Shown one piece after another: positions 1-11,764 of a stretch of 64,000 nt of DNA (positions within the stretch are counted from its first letter, which is position 1; every line of letters starts with the position of its first letter). The notes beneath the pieces were generated by a model. The model saw only the letters and a program-made list of their open reading frames with translations, had not been told where the DNA came from and ran no database searches. The stretch lies in the NCBI RefSeq assembly GCF_964355755.1, contig NC_092671.1, forward strand, positions 8,071,001 to 8,135,000, given 5' to 3'. The position numbers and the translations under genes were made by a program. The stretch comes from Antedon mediterranea (taxonomy: Eukaryota; Echinodermata; Crinoidea; Comatulida; Antedonidae).

Positions 1-862
1 GTATCCATTGAAAACATACCGTATTTATGAGTAATGGTATGAATTGTCGTCATTATACATAATAGGAATATAGGAATAATATAAGAGTTGTTTCTTTAAT
101 ATAATGACAACTGGTACCTGTTTGAACGGTCAGTTGTTTCATCCTCCTATACTGTAACGAACGTTAACCTCCGTAAACACACGATCGCCAGCGCTTGTTT
201 TCTCGGCTTTCCGAATCTTTACATCGAATGCTGAAGCCTGACATTGCTTGTTTAGTTTCAGTCGGCAGGTGTTTGTGTCCGATCTCACTTGCCTCTCTAA
301 TCCTTAGCCATTGAACACAATGCTAAAGGGATGGTGGATGTTGAACGCTTCTTGCGTTATAAAGTCACCGCAAACCATAATAATCCATAAGAAGGCAGGA
401 GGCTGGTTCGGTAATCGCGTATTTTGTCCCTTTTTTAATAACAAGTCTACTGGCGTCTCGACGGCAAAAAGTCACTACCCTTTTTATTATTAATCTGAAA
501 TTAATCTAGAACGAGGCATTAGTTCATAAATTCACCTTTCAATGAAAATTATAGGATTTACTTAAGAATTTCAAGGATATTTTGAAACAATAAAGATGAA
601 ATACTATTATTAATCAATACTGTTTACTAATCGCATATAATTGGAACTGTTGTGTAACTATGGTTTGATTATTAAATGTCATGTTTGTTTTTAGAAAAAT
701 ATTGAAATTAAAAAGATCATTAACGAATATGTTACATGTTGTAAAAATATTAAGAAATTGTAATTACTTGCTATGACCTGTACAAGTGCTATTGTATCTT
801 ATTGTACACTTTTCGCTATATCGTATCGTACGCCATGCGACTAAAAAGCTATCGACGCAGTC
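1..862. other. Hox5 upstream flank, no gene seen
   Basis: Non-coding DNA upstream of Hox5. The stretch 160-430 is richer in G+C and CpG than its surroundings and could be distal promoter or 5' UTR. The 10-mer ATAAAGTCAC occurs at 359-368 and again at 870-879 in the proximal promoter. A 60-codon open frame at 311-493 has no recognisable similarity and is treated as chance. Confidence 0.6.
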
Positions 863-882
863 ATTGGTCATAAAGTCACGTG
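863..882 (+). promoter_or_regulatory. Hox5 proximal promoter: ATTGG box plus CACGTG E-box
   Basis: ATTGG (reverse CCAAT, the NF-Y target) is at 863-867 and a CACGTG E-box (USF/MYC-type bHLH) at 877-882, 149 bp upstream of the Hox5 ATG. Between them GTCATAAA (867-874) matches a Cdx/posterior-Hox type site. The same pair occurs upstream of Hox4 and Hox3 in this window. NF-Y and USF acting on the mammalian Hoxb4 promoter is established; function here is inferred. Confidence 0.6.
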
Positions 883-894
883 CTCTAACAATCA

Positions 895-915
895 TTCCTT
901 ATTTGGATTTCACAG
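895..915 (+). other. candidate 3' splice site in Hox5 leader
   Basis: A pyrimidine-rich stretch ends in TTTCACAG at 908-915, followed by GTGACC. It resembles a splice acceptor 110 bp before the ATG. If used, Hox5 would have an upstream non-coding exon. The downstream sequence also contains the palindromic AGGTGACCT. No transcript evidence is available. Confidence 0.3.
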
Positions 916-1025
916 GTGACCTATCTGAGGCAGTCATAAGCGCTTACTATACATAGATTCAACAGAGGTATCAGACAAACTGCAATAAAATTCAAGGCTT
1001 TAAATCACCCAGTGAAACAAGACAA

Positions 1026-1473
1026 ATGAGCTCGTATTTTGTACACTCTTTAGCGAACGGTGGCTACCACCATGGAACGGACTTACAGGGACAGGGCCGC
1101 TACCTCACGGAGGGGGCCCAACACTACCAAGCATCCACGCCACCAATTAGCGTATCTAACTATAGCTACAACTATAATTCACAAGTAGATGGTAGTTTCT
1201 ACGCTATGAATAGATCTTCAAACTTAAGCAATCCACCTAGGTTAAGTCATACCCCTCAGACTTTACCGGAAACAACGAATTCGGAGAGGTTTGTGCCGAG
1301 TCAAGGAGGTATGGCTAATTGTCATGGGGTAACCCCAACAAGAGGATGCCAAACAGCTACAGAAGTAAAGGGTAGTCAAAACTCACCGGGGATTCAACAA
1401 GTCAGTCCCGGTATCCAATCACCCCACAACGAGCATATTTATCCATGGATGAGGCGAGTCCACTCGAGTACTG
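1026..1473 (+). CDS. Hox5: Hox5, coding exon 1
   Basis: First coding exon of an Antennapedia-class Hox transcription factor (nuclear, anterior-posterior patterning). It encodes residues 1-149 plus one base of codon 150. The N-terminus MSSYFVHS matches the MSSYFVNS signature of Hox5-7 proteins, and a Tyr/Asn-rich NYSYNYN stretch lies at about residues 45-51. The PBC-interaction motif IYPWMRR has YPWM at residues 139-142. The exon ends at ACTG|GTAAGT, a consensus donor giving a phase-1 intron. The start is the first ATG after the promoter module, and no upstream ATG lies between E-box and start. The middle is low-complexity Ser/Pro/Gln, typical of the family. Hox5 rather than Hox6/7 is assigned from the tail encoded by exon 2. 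Confidence 0.93.
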
Positions 1474-4400
1474 GTAAGTTTCTCTATATTGTGTCTGTTT
1501 TTAACTCGTCTATCTGCAGGCAATGGTTATTGTTTACCGCCTCATTAGTTTTTACTGCATATAACTGAGAATGGATGTATTTTCATTGACAAATTAATTC
1601 TTTTCAAACTTTATGCTTAATCTTGACAAATGCTATGCAATTACTGGTTGTTGATAGCCTCATTAACAGCAATTAACTAGTGTTATCGAATGCAATTACA
1701 CCAAACCAACTATCTTCTAATTACTTGTATCTATATTGGTGTGTCTTTGAATAGTACCGATATAACCATTTTTTTTTTCAATATTTAAGAAAAAGTTGGC
1801 GCAATGTTTTTGAAAATGATTAATTCTGTCAAGTGATATAATATCGCAACATAAAATCCAATTTCTGTTGAGTTATCACCAATTTAGTCTAAGTTAAAAG
1901 ATATATATCTGGATATGTACAACTTTTGCCATTTCCTCACTTTAAACACTTGTAGTTAATACACTGCAATATATCTACTCTAGATCAACGTATCCAACTT
2001 ATTTGTAATCATTAACGCATTATTCTCTCAAATTGATGTATTGGTTAGCACGTGGTCTACGTATTATTAAAATACCTTAAATGTGGTCGTATACCGTATT
2101 GAACATTAAGCAATGTTGCACTATAAAACCAAAACGATCGTCAAAGGAAACTATATAACAATTGTTTGATTTTATTTTGGAGGTTTGTATAAAAGATTAG
2201 CAAACTCTAATAGTGAGGTAATATATAGGCCAGCATAGTTAACTATAATAACTAGGGCTCATTTTTTATATTGAACATAAAACGCTTTTAGATGTTTTAG
2301 TACCAGAGCGTCTGTTTGTTTTCTACTTAACGTTTCGCTATCTTTATTTTGTATATTGAGCCATCTAAATTATGCAAATGAGACAAATGGGCTCTCTGAA
2401 GCTATTACTACCGCATGTGCCGAGACGTCGTGTCATTGTAACAACAGTAGCTTAACCATAATGTATCGTGTGTATTTAAAAACAAACATTACCATCTTTC
2501 GAAATGTAATTATAAGTATTAAGAAAAAAATCTGCCCTTTATACGCGTACATAATTGCTGTCATTAGACAGGCCGTGTTGTGTAGCAGATTCGAAGAGAG
2601 TGAATCCGGTGCGAAATAGTTCCAATCTTTTCGCAATGATGTGGCCAATTATTAGTTGATCAAGCATGATAAATAAAAGGAAAAAAAACACCTATTTAAA
2701 TGATATTTAATTTTCTCGATATAATTACTAAATTTATTAATACTTTTAACCACTTACAATCGGCAAATCTTAGGCCTTCTAAGTTGCATACCGCAACCGT
2801 AAGAACGATACCTGTGCGAGACAGGTAGCCAGCGTACCGTGCTTCATACCGATACTTCCGTTTGGTATTTCTATTAAACGGTTAGGCCTACAACTTTACA
2901 CCGTTGCCGGACCATATACATTGTTGTTGTTGATAACGAATTTCAGATACAACATTAATTAATTTATAGATTCTATTTTTGTTTGTTTAGAAACATATTC
3001 AATTAAACTTGTTAAATTGTTATAAACTTTGTATAGTTCTTATGCTCTGTATGTAATACTGTATGTAAGTTCTTCTTAATTGCCAACATTTTATATTTAC
3101 TCTATCTTACTGTATGGTTGTATTTAAATAATTACTAAACAGTAAGAATTGAACCTTCGCTGTCGTTCATTCTAGTATATATTATATTTTATACATAGCC
3201 CTGAGCTGGGCTAAGCAACTGCAAAAAGTTAGTTTAGGCTGAGCCAATGCCACATTGTACTGAACCTTTGCGGGATAACGTGTCTCCATCACCAAAGACT
3301 TCATTCTCAACACTTTACTGTGTTTGTTTATTTAGAAATCTGACTAAAAAAACATGAATTTTACCCTTGGATGCCAGCATAGACAAGATACAGTGATAAT
3401 AAAATAACAATATCATTTATTTGATATAAAGATGTTTGAAAACAGGTATCCATTATTGTTTATTTTATTTAATTTGATTAAAACAATCGGGCAGCATAGT
3501 TAAGATTCTCGTGGGGTTTAATACCGACAAAGATGAGAACGGTGTAACGGCTCTGTAGGCCTAGACATTTTGATATAGTTACTGTACAATATATATAAGT
3601 ATATAACTAATCGCAAATAGTATTAATAACAGCATGGAGTGTAATTCTATCGGAATTGATAATCGTTATTAAACATAATTATCTTCAATAATTAACTACG
3701 GTAGACAATAGGTCTAAGAAAGCGAAAGTACTCACGTGCTGTAGGCCTAATTTAACGGATGTTTTATACAAATTATTTAACTAACTATTTAATACGAGGT
3801 ATTTTATATAATATATTAACCAAAATGTTGTTTTAAATAAAAAATACATTTATGATGATGACACACAGAACTTAAGGGGAACAATCCATCATCTTAATAT
3901 TATATTGCACGAAACAACGACTTAAGTATTTATAAAGCCATAACCTCTTGTAACTGAAATTTACTACTGTAATTAATATCTCCATTATGTGCATAATAAC
4001 AACGCCGTTATAGGTAATAAAACCGGAAAAGAAAATCTAGAGATAGTAAGGAAAATACGATTTTTCCAAATGAAAGATACTATACAAAGCAGACTTATAA
4101 TTCAGCACCTGGTATTGCTCATATCAATTATTTATTTCTTTTATACACTCATATTATAGGACATTTTATGGGTATCCGTGTATGTTTGTCAAATACGTTT
4201 TTAATGATTAAATTTGTAATTATTTAAAACATATCTATAACAATGACTTATTAATCATTTTGTCATTATTTTTATTTGAAAAAGTACATATGTTTTTTTT
4301 GTAAGTTCGTTAGGTACACTTGTAGTAAAGTTTATGAATAACATTTACAATCTTACCTAATGATGGAAATCAAGTCATTCACTAGGAGATATGTCATTAT

Positions 4401-5429
4401 AGTTACATGTACGAAGACATGTTAACCTAGTAAAGTGGTCGATTGGAAGTCACCGGCAATATCATTATCAGTTAAGGTTCTGTATCTTATTGTGTTGAAT
4501 AAATTATCAATTTCATTTCACATAACTATATAAAAGAAAGTGTGTAAATAGGCCTACATTCAACAATATTATTTTATGATTATTTTATTTTTGGGAGAAA
4601 ACTCCCCAAAGCATGAAAAATAAAGATGAAAACAATGAAACTGTGAATAGGGCGTAGTAATAATAACATTATTTAAGTTTGTGGGAAAAAAATAATAATG
4701 ACTCCCCTTAAGTTATAAAAATATAGACAAACGTTTAACATTTTAACCAGAAGCCTATTGACTTCCATAACTAAAATCTTGTTGAAAATATATTGTAGTG
4801 AAGCATATTTTAATAAACAGCCCATCAAATACTGTAGGCCTAAATATACTTTAATTATTAATGTGATAATACACGCAGTTCTGTGTATTGTTAGCCTATA
4901 ATATCCTGTACAAATGACCTATAACTATTATTAAAGCCATTAGTTACATGGCTACAATACACGTTTCCATTTTTCCTATAGACTAGTTCTAATAAAAATG
5001 AACTAAACATTAAGACTGTTTTCATTTCATAAGTATTAATTATGTGATAATTTCAAAACCACTTGAGTTATGATCGGAAAGTTCATTCTATAAGAAAATG
5101 TCAGTTATAATAATAGATTATAATCCTCGTCTTAAAACGTAATATCCTTTTAGGTATTATTACTTATGTGACTGTCTTTATGGCGAGTTCGCTTTTTTGT
5201 ATATTATATTATTTAAATTGCTATTTCCCATGGCATTATACAAAAACCATCATACATCCGCTTCAAATAGATTTGTTAACAGTACTGTTTTGAATATAAT
5301 ACCGGATCTTTTCTTGTTCGGTTATGTTCCTATTATTTTTATAATTGTTATCAAAGTTACATAATCATGTCTTCAGTGATTCAATCCTATCATCATAGTG
5401 CATTATCACAATCAAGGGTATCTTCGCGA

Positions 5430-5565
5430 TCGCTATCACCATCATCATCCATCATGATTATCAACGTCATATTCACAATTATCTTCATGTCATCATCATT
5501 TTCTTCATATAATCTTCACTATATAATCTCCGGACATCGTCACCATCACCATCATCATTATCATC
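5430..5565 (+). repeat. CAT/TCA-rich simple repeat
   Basis: Interrupted CAT, CAC and TCA triplets run through this stretch of the Hox5 intron, densest at 5434-5460 and 5540-5567. One frame reads as poly-His/Ser, which is a by-product of the triplets and not a protein. Confidence 0.75.
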
Positions 5566-5566
5566 A

Positions 5567-5820
5567 CAATCTTTTTTTCTTCTTCTTTTTTTAAATCCCC
5601 CTTCCTCGCAAATGGCTAATTAAAAACAGTGAATTTATATATGTTGATTTTGTTTTATTTTTTCGACATCATTGTTTTCACCATATTATTACCACAATCT
5701 TGTTTTTTTTTCTTCTTTTTGATCACCTTCATCGCAAATGGTTAATTAAAAACAGTGAATTATATATGTTATTTTGTATCTTTTTTTTCCACATCATTGT
5801 TTTCATCATTATTATCATCA
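5567..5820 (+). repeat. 128-bp imperfect tandem duplication
   Basis: Copy 1 spans 5567-5694 and copy 2 5695-5820. Each begins CAATCTT followed by T/C-rich DNA, then TCGCAAATGG, TAATTAAAAACAGTGAAT and ACATCATTGTTTTCA in the same order. Differences are scattered substitutions and small indels, so this is an old local duplication inside the Hox5 intron. Confidence 0.85.
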
Positions 5821-6652
5821 TTTTGATAATTAAATTATTCTTCTTTATCATCCTTAACCGTTTATCATCGTCAGCATTATCAATGAATACCAATTTCTGT
5901 TTAGCGCTTATTATTTTGCAATAACTGTATTATTCTACTTAAGGATAAATAGCATTAAGTCAAGTACAATAACTCTAATTCCATCCAACTTAGAAAATAC
6001 TCGTCTCCTCCTCTTATATTCAAGTTACTTTAGTTTATCTTAGCATTTCTTATTTTGTTAGCCACTGATTACGAATACAATTCTATCTTCAATTTCCAGT
6101 AGCGTGTAAAATAGTTAGAACAACACTAAAGTAGTTCGAGGCGGACGTAAATTGTGTTGCGACGGACTTAGTTCAGCGCTACTTACAATCCTATCAAGCA
6201 AAAATATTAATCTCCAAATTACTCTCCAAAAATTGTAAATCTAATATCGATTAAAATTAAACCAAGGATGGGACTGCCTTTGCTATTATGCTCATATTTA
6301 TGAGTGAAGGGCCATTAAAAAAGAAAACTACATATTTTTGTTTACGTTTTACGAACATTTTTGTTTTGTACGAAGTATTCTGTGTAGGCCTACATATCAT
6401 TTTTGCATTCAATTCATAACGGTTGAATATTAATACCAAAATCAATCTGTGGACCTATTATAGATAGATTATTTAAAATAAATGATGTAAAATGTAGTTA
6501 TTTTTACAAAAATTTGGAAATATTACAGTTGGGTCAATCGGAAACAAACATCTTTAAGAGTAGGCCTATACTGGTACTTCTTGTTTTTACCATGCATACT
6601 ATATAAATATTATTATTATGTTTAATATCTAATATGTTTTTGTTCAATTTAG

Positions 6653-6927
6653 GTATTAGCAGCATAGAGCCAGCCAAACGATCACGCACAGCTTACACTC
6701 GTTACCAAACACTAGAATTAGAGAAAGAATTCCATTTCAACCGGTATTTAACAAGAAGGCGGCGTATAGAGATCGCTCACTCTCTCGGCCTAACAGAACG
6801 ACAAATCAAAATATGGTTTCAAAACAGAAGAATGAAATGGAAGAAAGAACACAATGTTAAAAGTATCTCCCAACTAATGGCACAAGAATCCTCTACAACG
6901 GTGGAAACACCAACCGCATTACAATGA
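6653..6927 (+). CDS. Hox5: Hox5, coding exon 2 (homeobox)
   Basis: Second and last coding exon; with exon 1 it makes a 240-aa protein (241 codons including stop). The acceptor CAATTTAG|GT restores Gly150. The 60-residue homeodomain is residues 157-216, starting [20 protein letters not shown] and carrying the helix-3 core [13 protein letters not shown] with Gln50, Asn51 and Arg53. [15 protein letters not shown] and the following NVKSIS (compare vertebrate Hox5 KLKSMS) identify Hox5. Gly occupies homeodomain position 39, where vertebrate and fly Hox5 have Cys. The C-terminal tail is short (24 residues). The stop is TGA at 6925-6927. Confidence 0.95.
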
Positions 6928-7300
6928 ACTTAACATTTGTTTTAAAGAACTACTTAAAAGTAACCTTATTATAAAGTTATTGCAAGTTGAGATGAAACGA
7001 AGCCGTGGTACAAACGTGTTCCGATCCGTGTTCCGAACAAGGTGTTGGACGAAAGATGACAGGACTCACGATTATCATCTCTCACACTGCTGATTATGTT
7101 TATTTTGAAAGAAAGTAAGGCGGCATTTTATTTTTAAGCCACGTTTTGTTTACTGTATAATTACAGTATCCCCGTGAATATATTACCCCTGTGTATAAGT
7201 CTTTACAACGAATAACTGGTGTGTTTAAAATACTTATTTCACATTCATTTTAATTGTTGATTATATAAAACCAAACATTATGTACATTCAATTCAACTCA

Positions 7301-7306
7301 AATAAA
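7301..7306 (+). other. candidate Hox5 polyadenylation signal
   Basis: AATAAA lies 374 bp after the Hox5 stop and is followed within 25 bp by T-rich DNA, as expected for cleavage and polyadenylation. It implies a 3' UTR of about 0.4 kb. No miR-10 seed match was seen in it. Confidence 0.55.
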
Positions 7307-7319
7307 ACAATCCTCTTTT

Positions 7320-10300
7320 TCCTTTTAAAGGATTTGTTTTAATTTTTGTTAGAATAATTAAACAGAAGGATACGTATTTTAAATTGGTAAAAATTAAGTT
7401 TTTTATTCCTCACATTTTTTATATTTCCTAATGTAAAAACTTAAAAGACCGAACAATTGCTATTGTTAAATTTATTTTTACGTACTTAATTGTAATTAAT
7501 TACTTTGTTATTCAACTTACTGATTGTTAAGCTTGTTGGAGTAATTTTGTTTTTTTATATTTAACACCGTCCCAAGTGAAATAACAATCTTAGACAATTC
7601 GGTGCCTGTCACTTGTAAAACAGAGTCACGGATCGCTCAACATGCAACGAGCATCTGAAAATTATAGACAAGTTGTACAATTTAAATAATTGCAGTCCAA
7701 TCTGCGATTTAGATAATTTCTCCTATTTTCATAGAATTCGATTATTTCTGATTGAGCACGACACTGGTTATTCTCATGTATTGAGTTTGTAAACGCCTGG
7801 AGACTACAGCGTTTTCAGCCTATAAAGTTGATTTTGCCTGCGGTGAACACGTCCTCTACGTATAGAGTAATCATTATTGAAATCGTTGCCGCGGGAGATT
7901 TCTTATAAACAGTGATTGTCAGCAACGCGGCTTATTCCTAACGGGCCTAGCGTACTGAACATCGTTTTACTGTAACAACTTTCTTGAATCAAGCTTGGCT
8001 CAGATTACATTTGATTTCTAAATTGATAAATACATGATGAATTAATCGGCTCAACAGATGATATTCGATATGCCGTTTAACAACAACATTTTAGTATTAA
8101 GTGAAAACAATCAAATGGAAATCTAACTATACTTAAAGAGCACAACATGTCATAATAAGTAACATGATCTAATTGTTGGTAATAAATACATAATTATTTA
8201 TTTAAAACACAGAAATATATAGAAATGATTTGTATTTAATTTAGGCCTATTAACAGCACGATGCTGACTATTACCCAAAAGACAGGGAGCTGAGTACCAT
8301 TGTTTATTCAGAATCGATTGAAGCAAAAGAGTGTATCATTTCAACAAAAACAATGTCATCAGTTTCAATTTTCTAGATGTTTATATCTTAATGAGAAGGT
8401 GTGATAACTGGATTTCAATTTTACAACTCAATTTACATTACAAATTCTAGGCCATTCCATCCGATAACAATAGCGAATCCATTATCATTGTCCTCGACTC
8501 TCAAAGAAATGTGTTAAATTTTACGCTATTATTTCCATATATTTTGTTGTAATTAATGATATTTCAATTTTTCATTAAAAAAAAGATTTATAATTTTAAA
8601 AAGGTGAAACATTCCAACATAATATGACAAAATAATTATTCCATCATAAATGAAGAAATAAAAAGATGTGCATAAAAGGTTATCATTATCAACGCATGTG
8701 GCGTGTACGAGCGCGTACATAATAATTGGTTGTCATAATTACAAGCGCGTCAATAACAGTTCCTTCAATATAATTTACAATAATTTAATCATTATTTTTT
8801 TACAGTGTTATTTATTATTTTATAAGATTATTTAAATGTAGCAACTGATTTTAATGGTGCCAAATGTTATACAACCATAGTTTTCAAAAACATTGTAGTT
8901 AAGTATTTATAATTGTCATTTTTGTTGTAAATAATGAATTATTTTCAATGAAAACTAGAGTACTGTAAATTGGGACGAGATTGTGTTAACATTGGTGTTT
9001 ATACTTTATTGATAGTGTTATTTAATTTACTAATGCTGCAAATTGTAAAAGTTCTCCTTCTAATTTAATAGCCTTTTTAAAATGAGAAAAAATAGACCCT
9101 CTTTGATACTAACACCGCTTATTTCAAGAAGTCCTCCAGTTGGCGGAAGTTAACGAACACAACGTCTGCCCGAGAATAACAATGGTATATTTATCCTATT
9201 TGGAAAGGAGAGTGTGGGAGAGGAACCTTCTGTATTTTGTAAATGATCTTTCGAAGTATATTTTTTAATTAATGAATTATTTTATATCAGATGTACAGTT
9301 TTAACATTAAGTTAAGATAATTAATTACTTAAAAGGAATATAATGCTTATAAACTGTCCCCAGTTTTTAATACAATACTTAAATTGACTGCCACCCAGCG
9401 TCTTAATGCGTGCGCCTTTTCAACAAAGTGTTGATAACCAATGTCAGTTTTAGGTCAAATGATAATAAGTATAATGTAATGTTATTTATTTAAACATGTG
9501 AGTGTATACAGTTCTAACATTAGCAATATTTTGGACACAAACTACCCAGAACCACAGCCTAGTCACAGAATAACAGGTGTAACATTTCTATGAATATATA
9601 ATTAGTTAGAGGAGTCGTGTGAAAAGAAACTACGACTACGTGATGGAACGCGCTGGTGTGCGTACTACTAATTTCCATTGACGTGTTACTTTCTGGAGTT
9701 AACGACGTTTTTATTCAAATCGGAAGCGTTGCTCAACCGTTTTTGTTTCTATAAGCATTTACGATATGGATATTCCTAGCATGTATTAGCTGTTCTTGTT
9801 GATTAATGCTGATTCGTAGACAAATCAATTAAGAGATAATATAAATATATCTTCGCTCTATAAACTACTCCTTGTATTAATTTTTGTATGAATCAATTTA
9901 TATACGAGTTGGTGTATTTGATTGTATACGTCTAATGATACTAAATTGGCTCAAATGTCACCAACTAGACTTTAAATATCACTTATCTCACATTTTGTTT
10001 TGTCAAAACTTAATTAACCACATAATGTGAAAATTAGAGAATGTATTAACAACCTATAATATATAAAATTGGTGTTAAAAAACCTATAATTCGTTTGAAT
10101 AATGTTACGGTATAATATAATGTTGTCATGATAGACAAGAAATATTTTTTTATTTAAATAAAGTTTACAATTGTGAATTATGTTATAAGACCTGTTTCGA
10201 TTGTGTTGAATCAGAATTGGTAAAAGAAAACTATTGGCCTATGTTGAATCAATGAGAAAATATGTGTGTACATCAATACTCTTGTGTGACCTTTTTATGG

Positions 10301-11528
10301 ACAATCCAATGCTCAAATTGAATTTGAGATTTTTTACTCATGTCATGACTGATAGGTTTGCTGAATAAGATTATGGAATCATGTCTGTCAGTAAAAAGAT
10401 TTTTCTTTTAAAATAAAAAAAAAACAAGATGAGTATCTTTTAATAGTAGTAATTTGGTTGTAGCATTACAAATAATTATTCTTACAATTAATTTACAAAT
10501 AATGTTTCTATAATTATGTATAATCTAAAAAATAAAATGTAACAAGTTTATGTCAATAAAGACTATAATGAATGATCACATAAATTGAAAAACCCCCGTT
10601 TTTTTTCATTTTTAGATTCATTAAGTGTTAGGCCTATAGAAAATCTATACGTAATATGATGTATTGTTATAAAACAACTGAAATACACTTACAAACAACC
10701 ATTGAATTTATGATGTTTAATTAAATTATTTCTGTAATATAACAATCTTTAACCATGTAGACATTAGTACCTTTCTCGTACCGCCGAAAAAGCCATTCCC
10801 TATTTTTTTAGAATTCAAAATAAATCTTAAAAATAAATAAATGTTGATGTAAATAGTCAGAAGGGTATTTCTATTTGTGTGTAATTCAATTGTAAAAAAT
10901 GTATTATTAATTAATGGTGAGTGCTGCAAAAATGGTGAGTTCATTCATTCTGTCAACGTTAGGGTTTAGTGTTATCAGGTGATACAACGTCATTCTTTTT
11001 CATAGCAAATAAATTATTCGTACTTGTTTTGCAAATGTTGGTTATTATTATGTTATGTGTTTAAAGTTCTCATGAAAGGGGAACTATAGAATATTATCAC
11101 GTACATTTCTGTAGGTCATGATCATATTGAATAAATAATACAAGCTGCTATTAGAAGATGATACAGCATTTAAAAGCTATAAGTTCAACTGAAATTATTT
11201 AGGGGTCTGGGGCAGATGTAAGACAACAATGCAAATAGATTCTTTGCATTAAGATATATTAACATTAGAAGTACAGAAACGTCTAGTGTTTCATGATAAT
11301 AATACCGTGGTCACAAAAGTCGTATACAATAATAGTCAATCAACGGAATGTTCAGCTGAACTGTACCTCAAATGAATCGTATATCCATTTGACATAACTG
11401 TTTACAATGAAATAGGCCTATAATATAAATGTGTGCCACACTGACAATGGAGTTCTATGTATTGGAAAGTTCTCACGTGCCTATAACAAACAGCAACGAT
11501 GATATATACAATTCGCAACACACATGAC
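7320..11528. other. intergenic DNA downstream of Hox5
   Basis: AT-rich non-coding DNA. It holds TAGGCCTA at 8242, 10629 and 11413, and an ATTGG/CACGTG pair at 11461-11479. No gene, RNA or transposon with coding capacity was recognised. Confidence 0.6.
11461..11479 (+). promoter_or_regulatory. orphan ATTGG + CACGTG pair
   Basis: ATTGG at 11461 and CACGTG at 11474 are 13 bp apart, in the same orientation as in the three Hox promoters, but no gene starts nearby. It could be an enhancer, a cryptic promoter or chance. Confidence 0.3.
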
Positions 11529-11560
11529 AGGGGTGGAAGAGGGGGGAGGGGGGGGGGGGG
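11529..11560 (+). repeat. G-rich tract (possible G-quadruplex)
   Basis: Almost pure G, ending in a run of six G, one A and thirteen G. This is striking in AT-rich DNA. The opposite strand reads as a poly-Pro frame, which is an artefact of the tract. Confidence 0.85.
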
Positions 11561-11726
11561 TTGTTGAAGTGCAAAACAATTATTGCTAAAAAGTCTAATG
11601 GCCATAAAAATGAGCCAATTGACAGCGCGTGTAATAATAATGATGCTTTAATAAAAATAGTTTACGGAATATATACAAAATAAAAACCAAAACTCCAATT
11701 CTCATGCTGATGCTGCCGTTGATAAT

Positions 11727-11764
11727 GATGTATGATGATGATGATGATGATAATGATGATGATT
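11727..11764 (+). repeat. (ATG)n microsatellite
   Basis: Interrupted ATG/GAT triplets, about twelve units. Confidence 0.8.

Larger units (their letters stand above)
1474..6652 (+). other. Hox5 intron (5179 bp)
   Basis: The intron begins GTAAGT and ends TTCAATTTAG, phase 1. It contains seven copies of the palindrome TAGGCCTA (2883, 3556, 3742, 4549, 4835, 6385, 6561), CACGTG at 2049 and 3733, a CAT-rich simple stretch at about 5430-5565 and a 128-bp tandem duplication at 5567-5820. No nested gene was found; the open frames here come from CAT and T-rich repeats. Confidence 0.85.

Noticed and set aside
5367-5594. His-rich open frame
   Set aside because: It arises from CAT triplets in the Hox5 intron.
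6098-6113. 16-mer AGTAGCGTGTAAAATA repeated at 56465-56480
   Set aside because: Exact 16-mer pairs are expected a few times by chance in AT-rich DNA of this length, and the flanks do not match.
11402-11605. Poly-Pro minus-strand frame
   Set aside because: It is the complement of the G-tract at 11529-11560.
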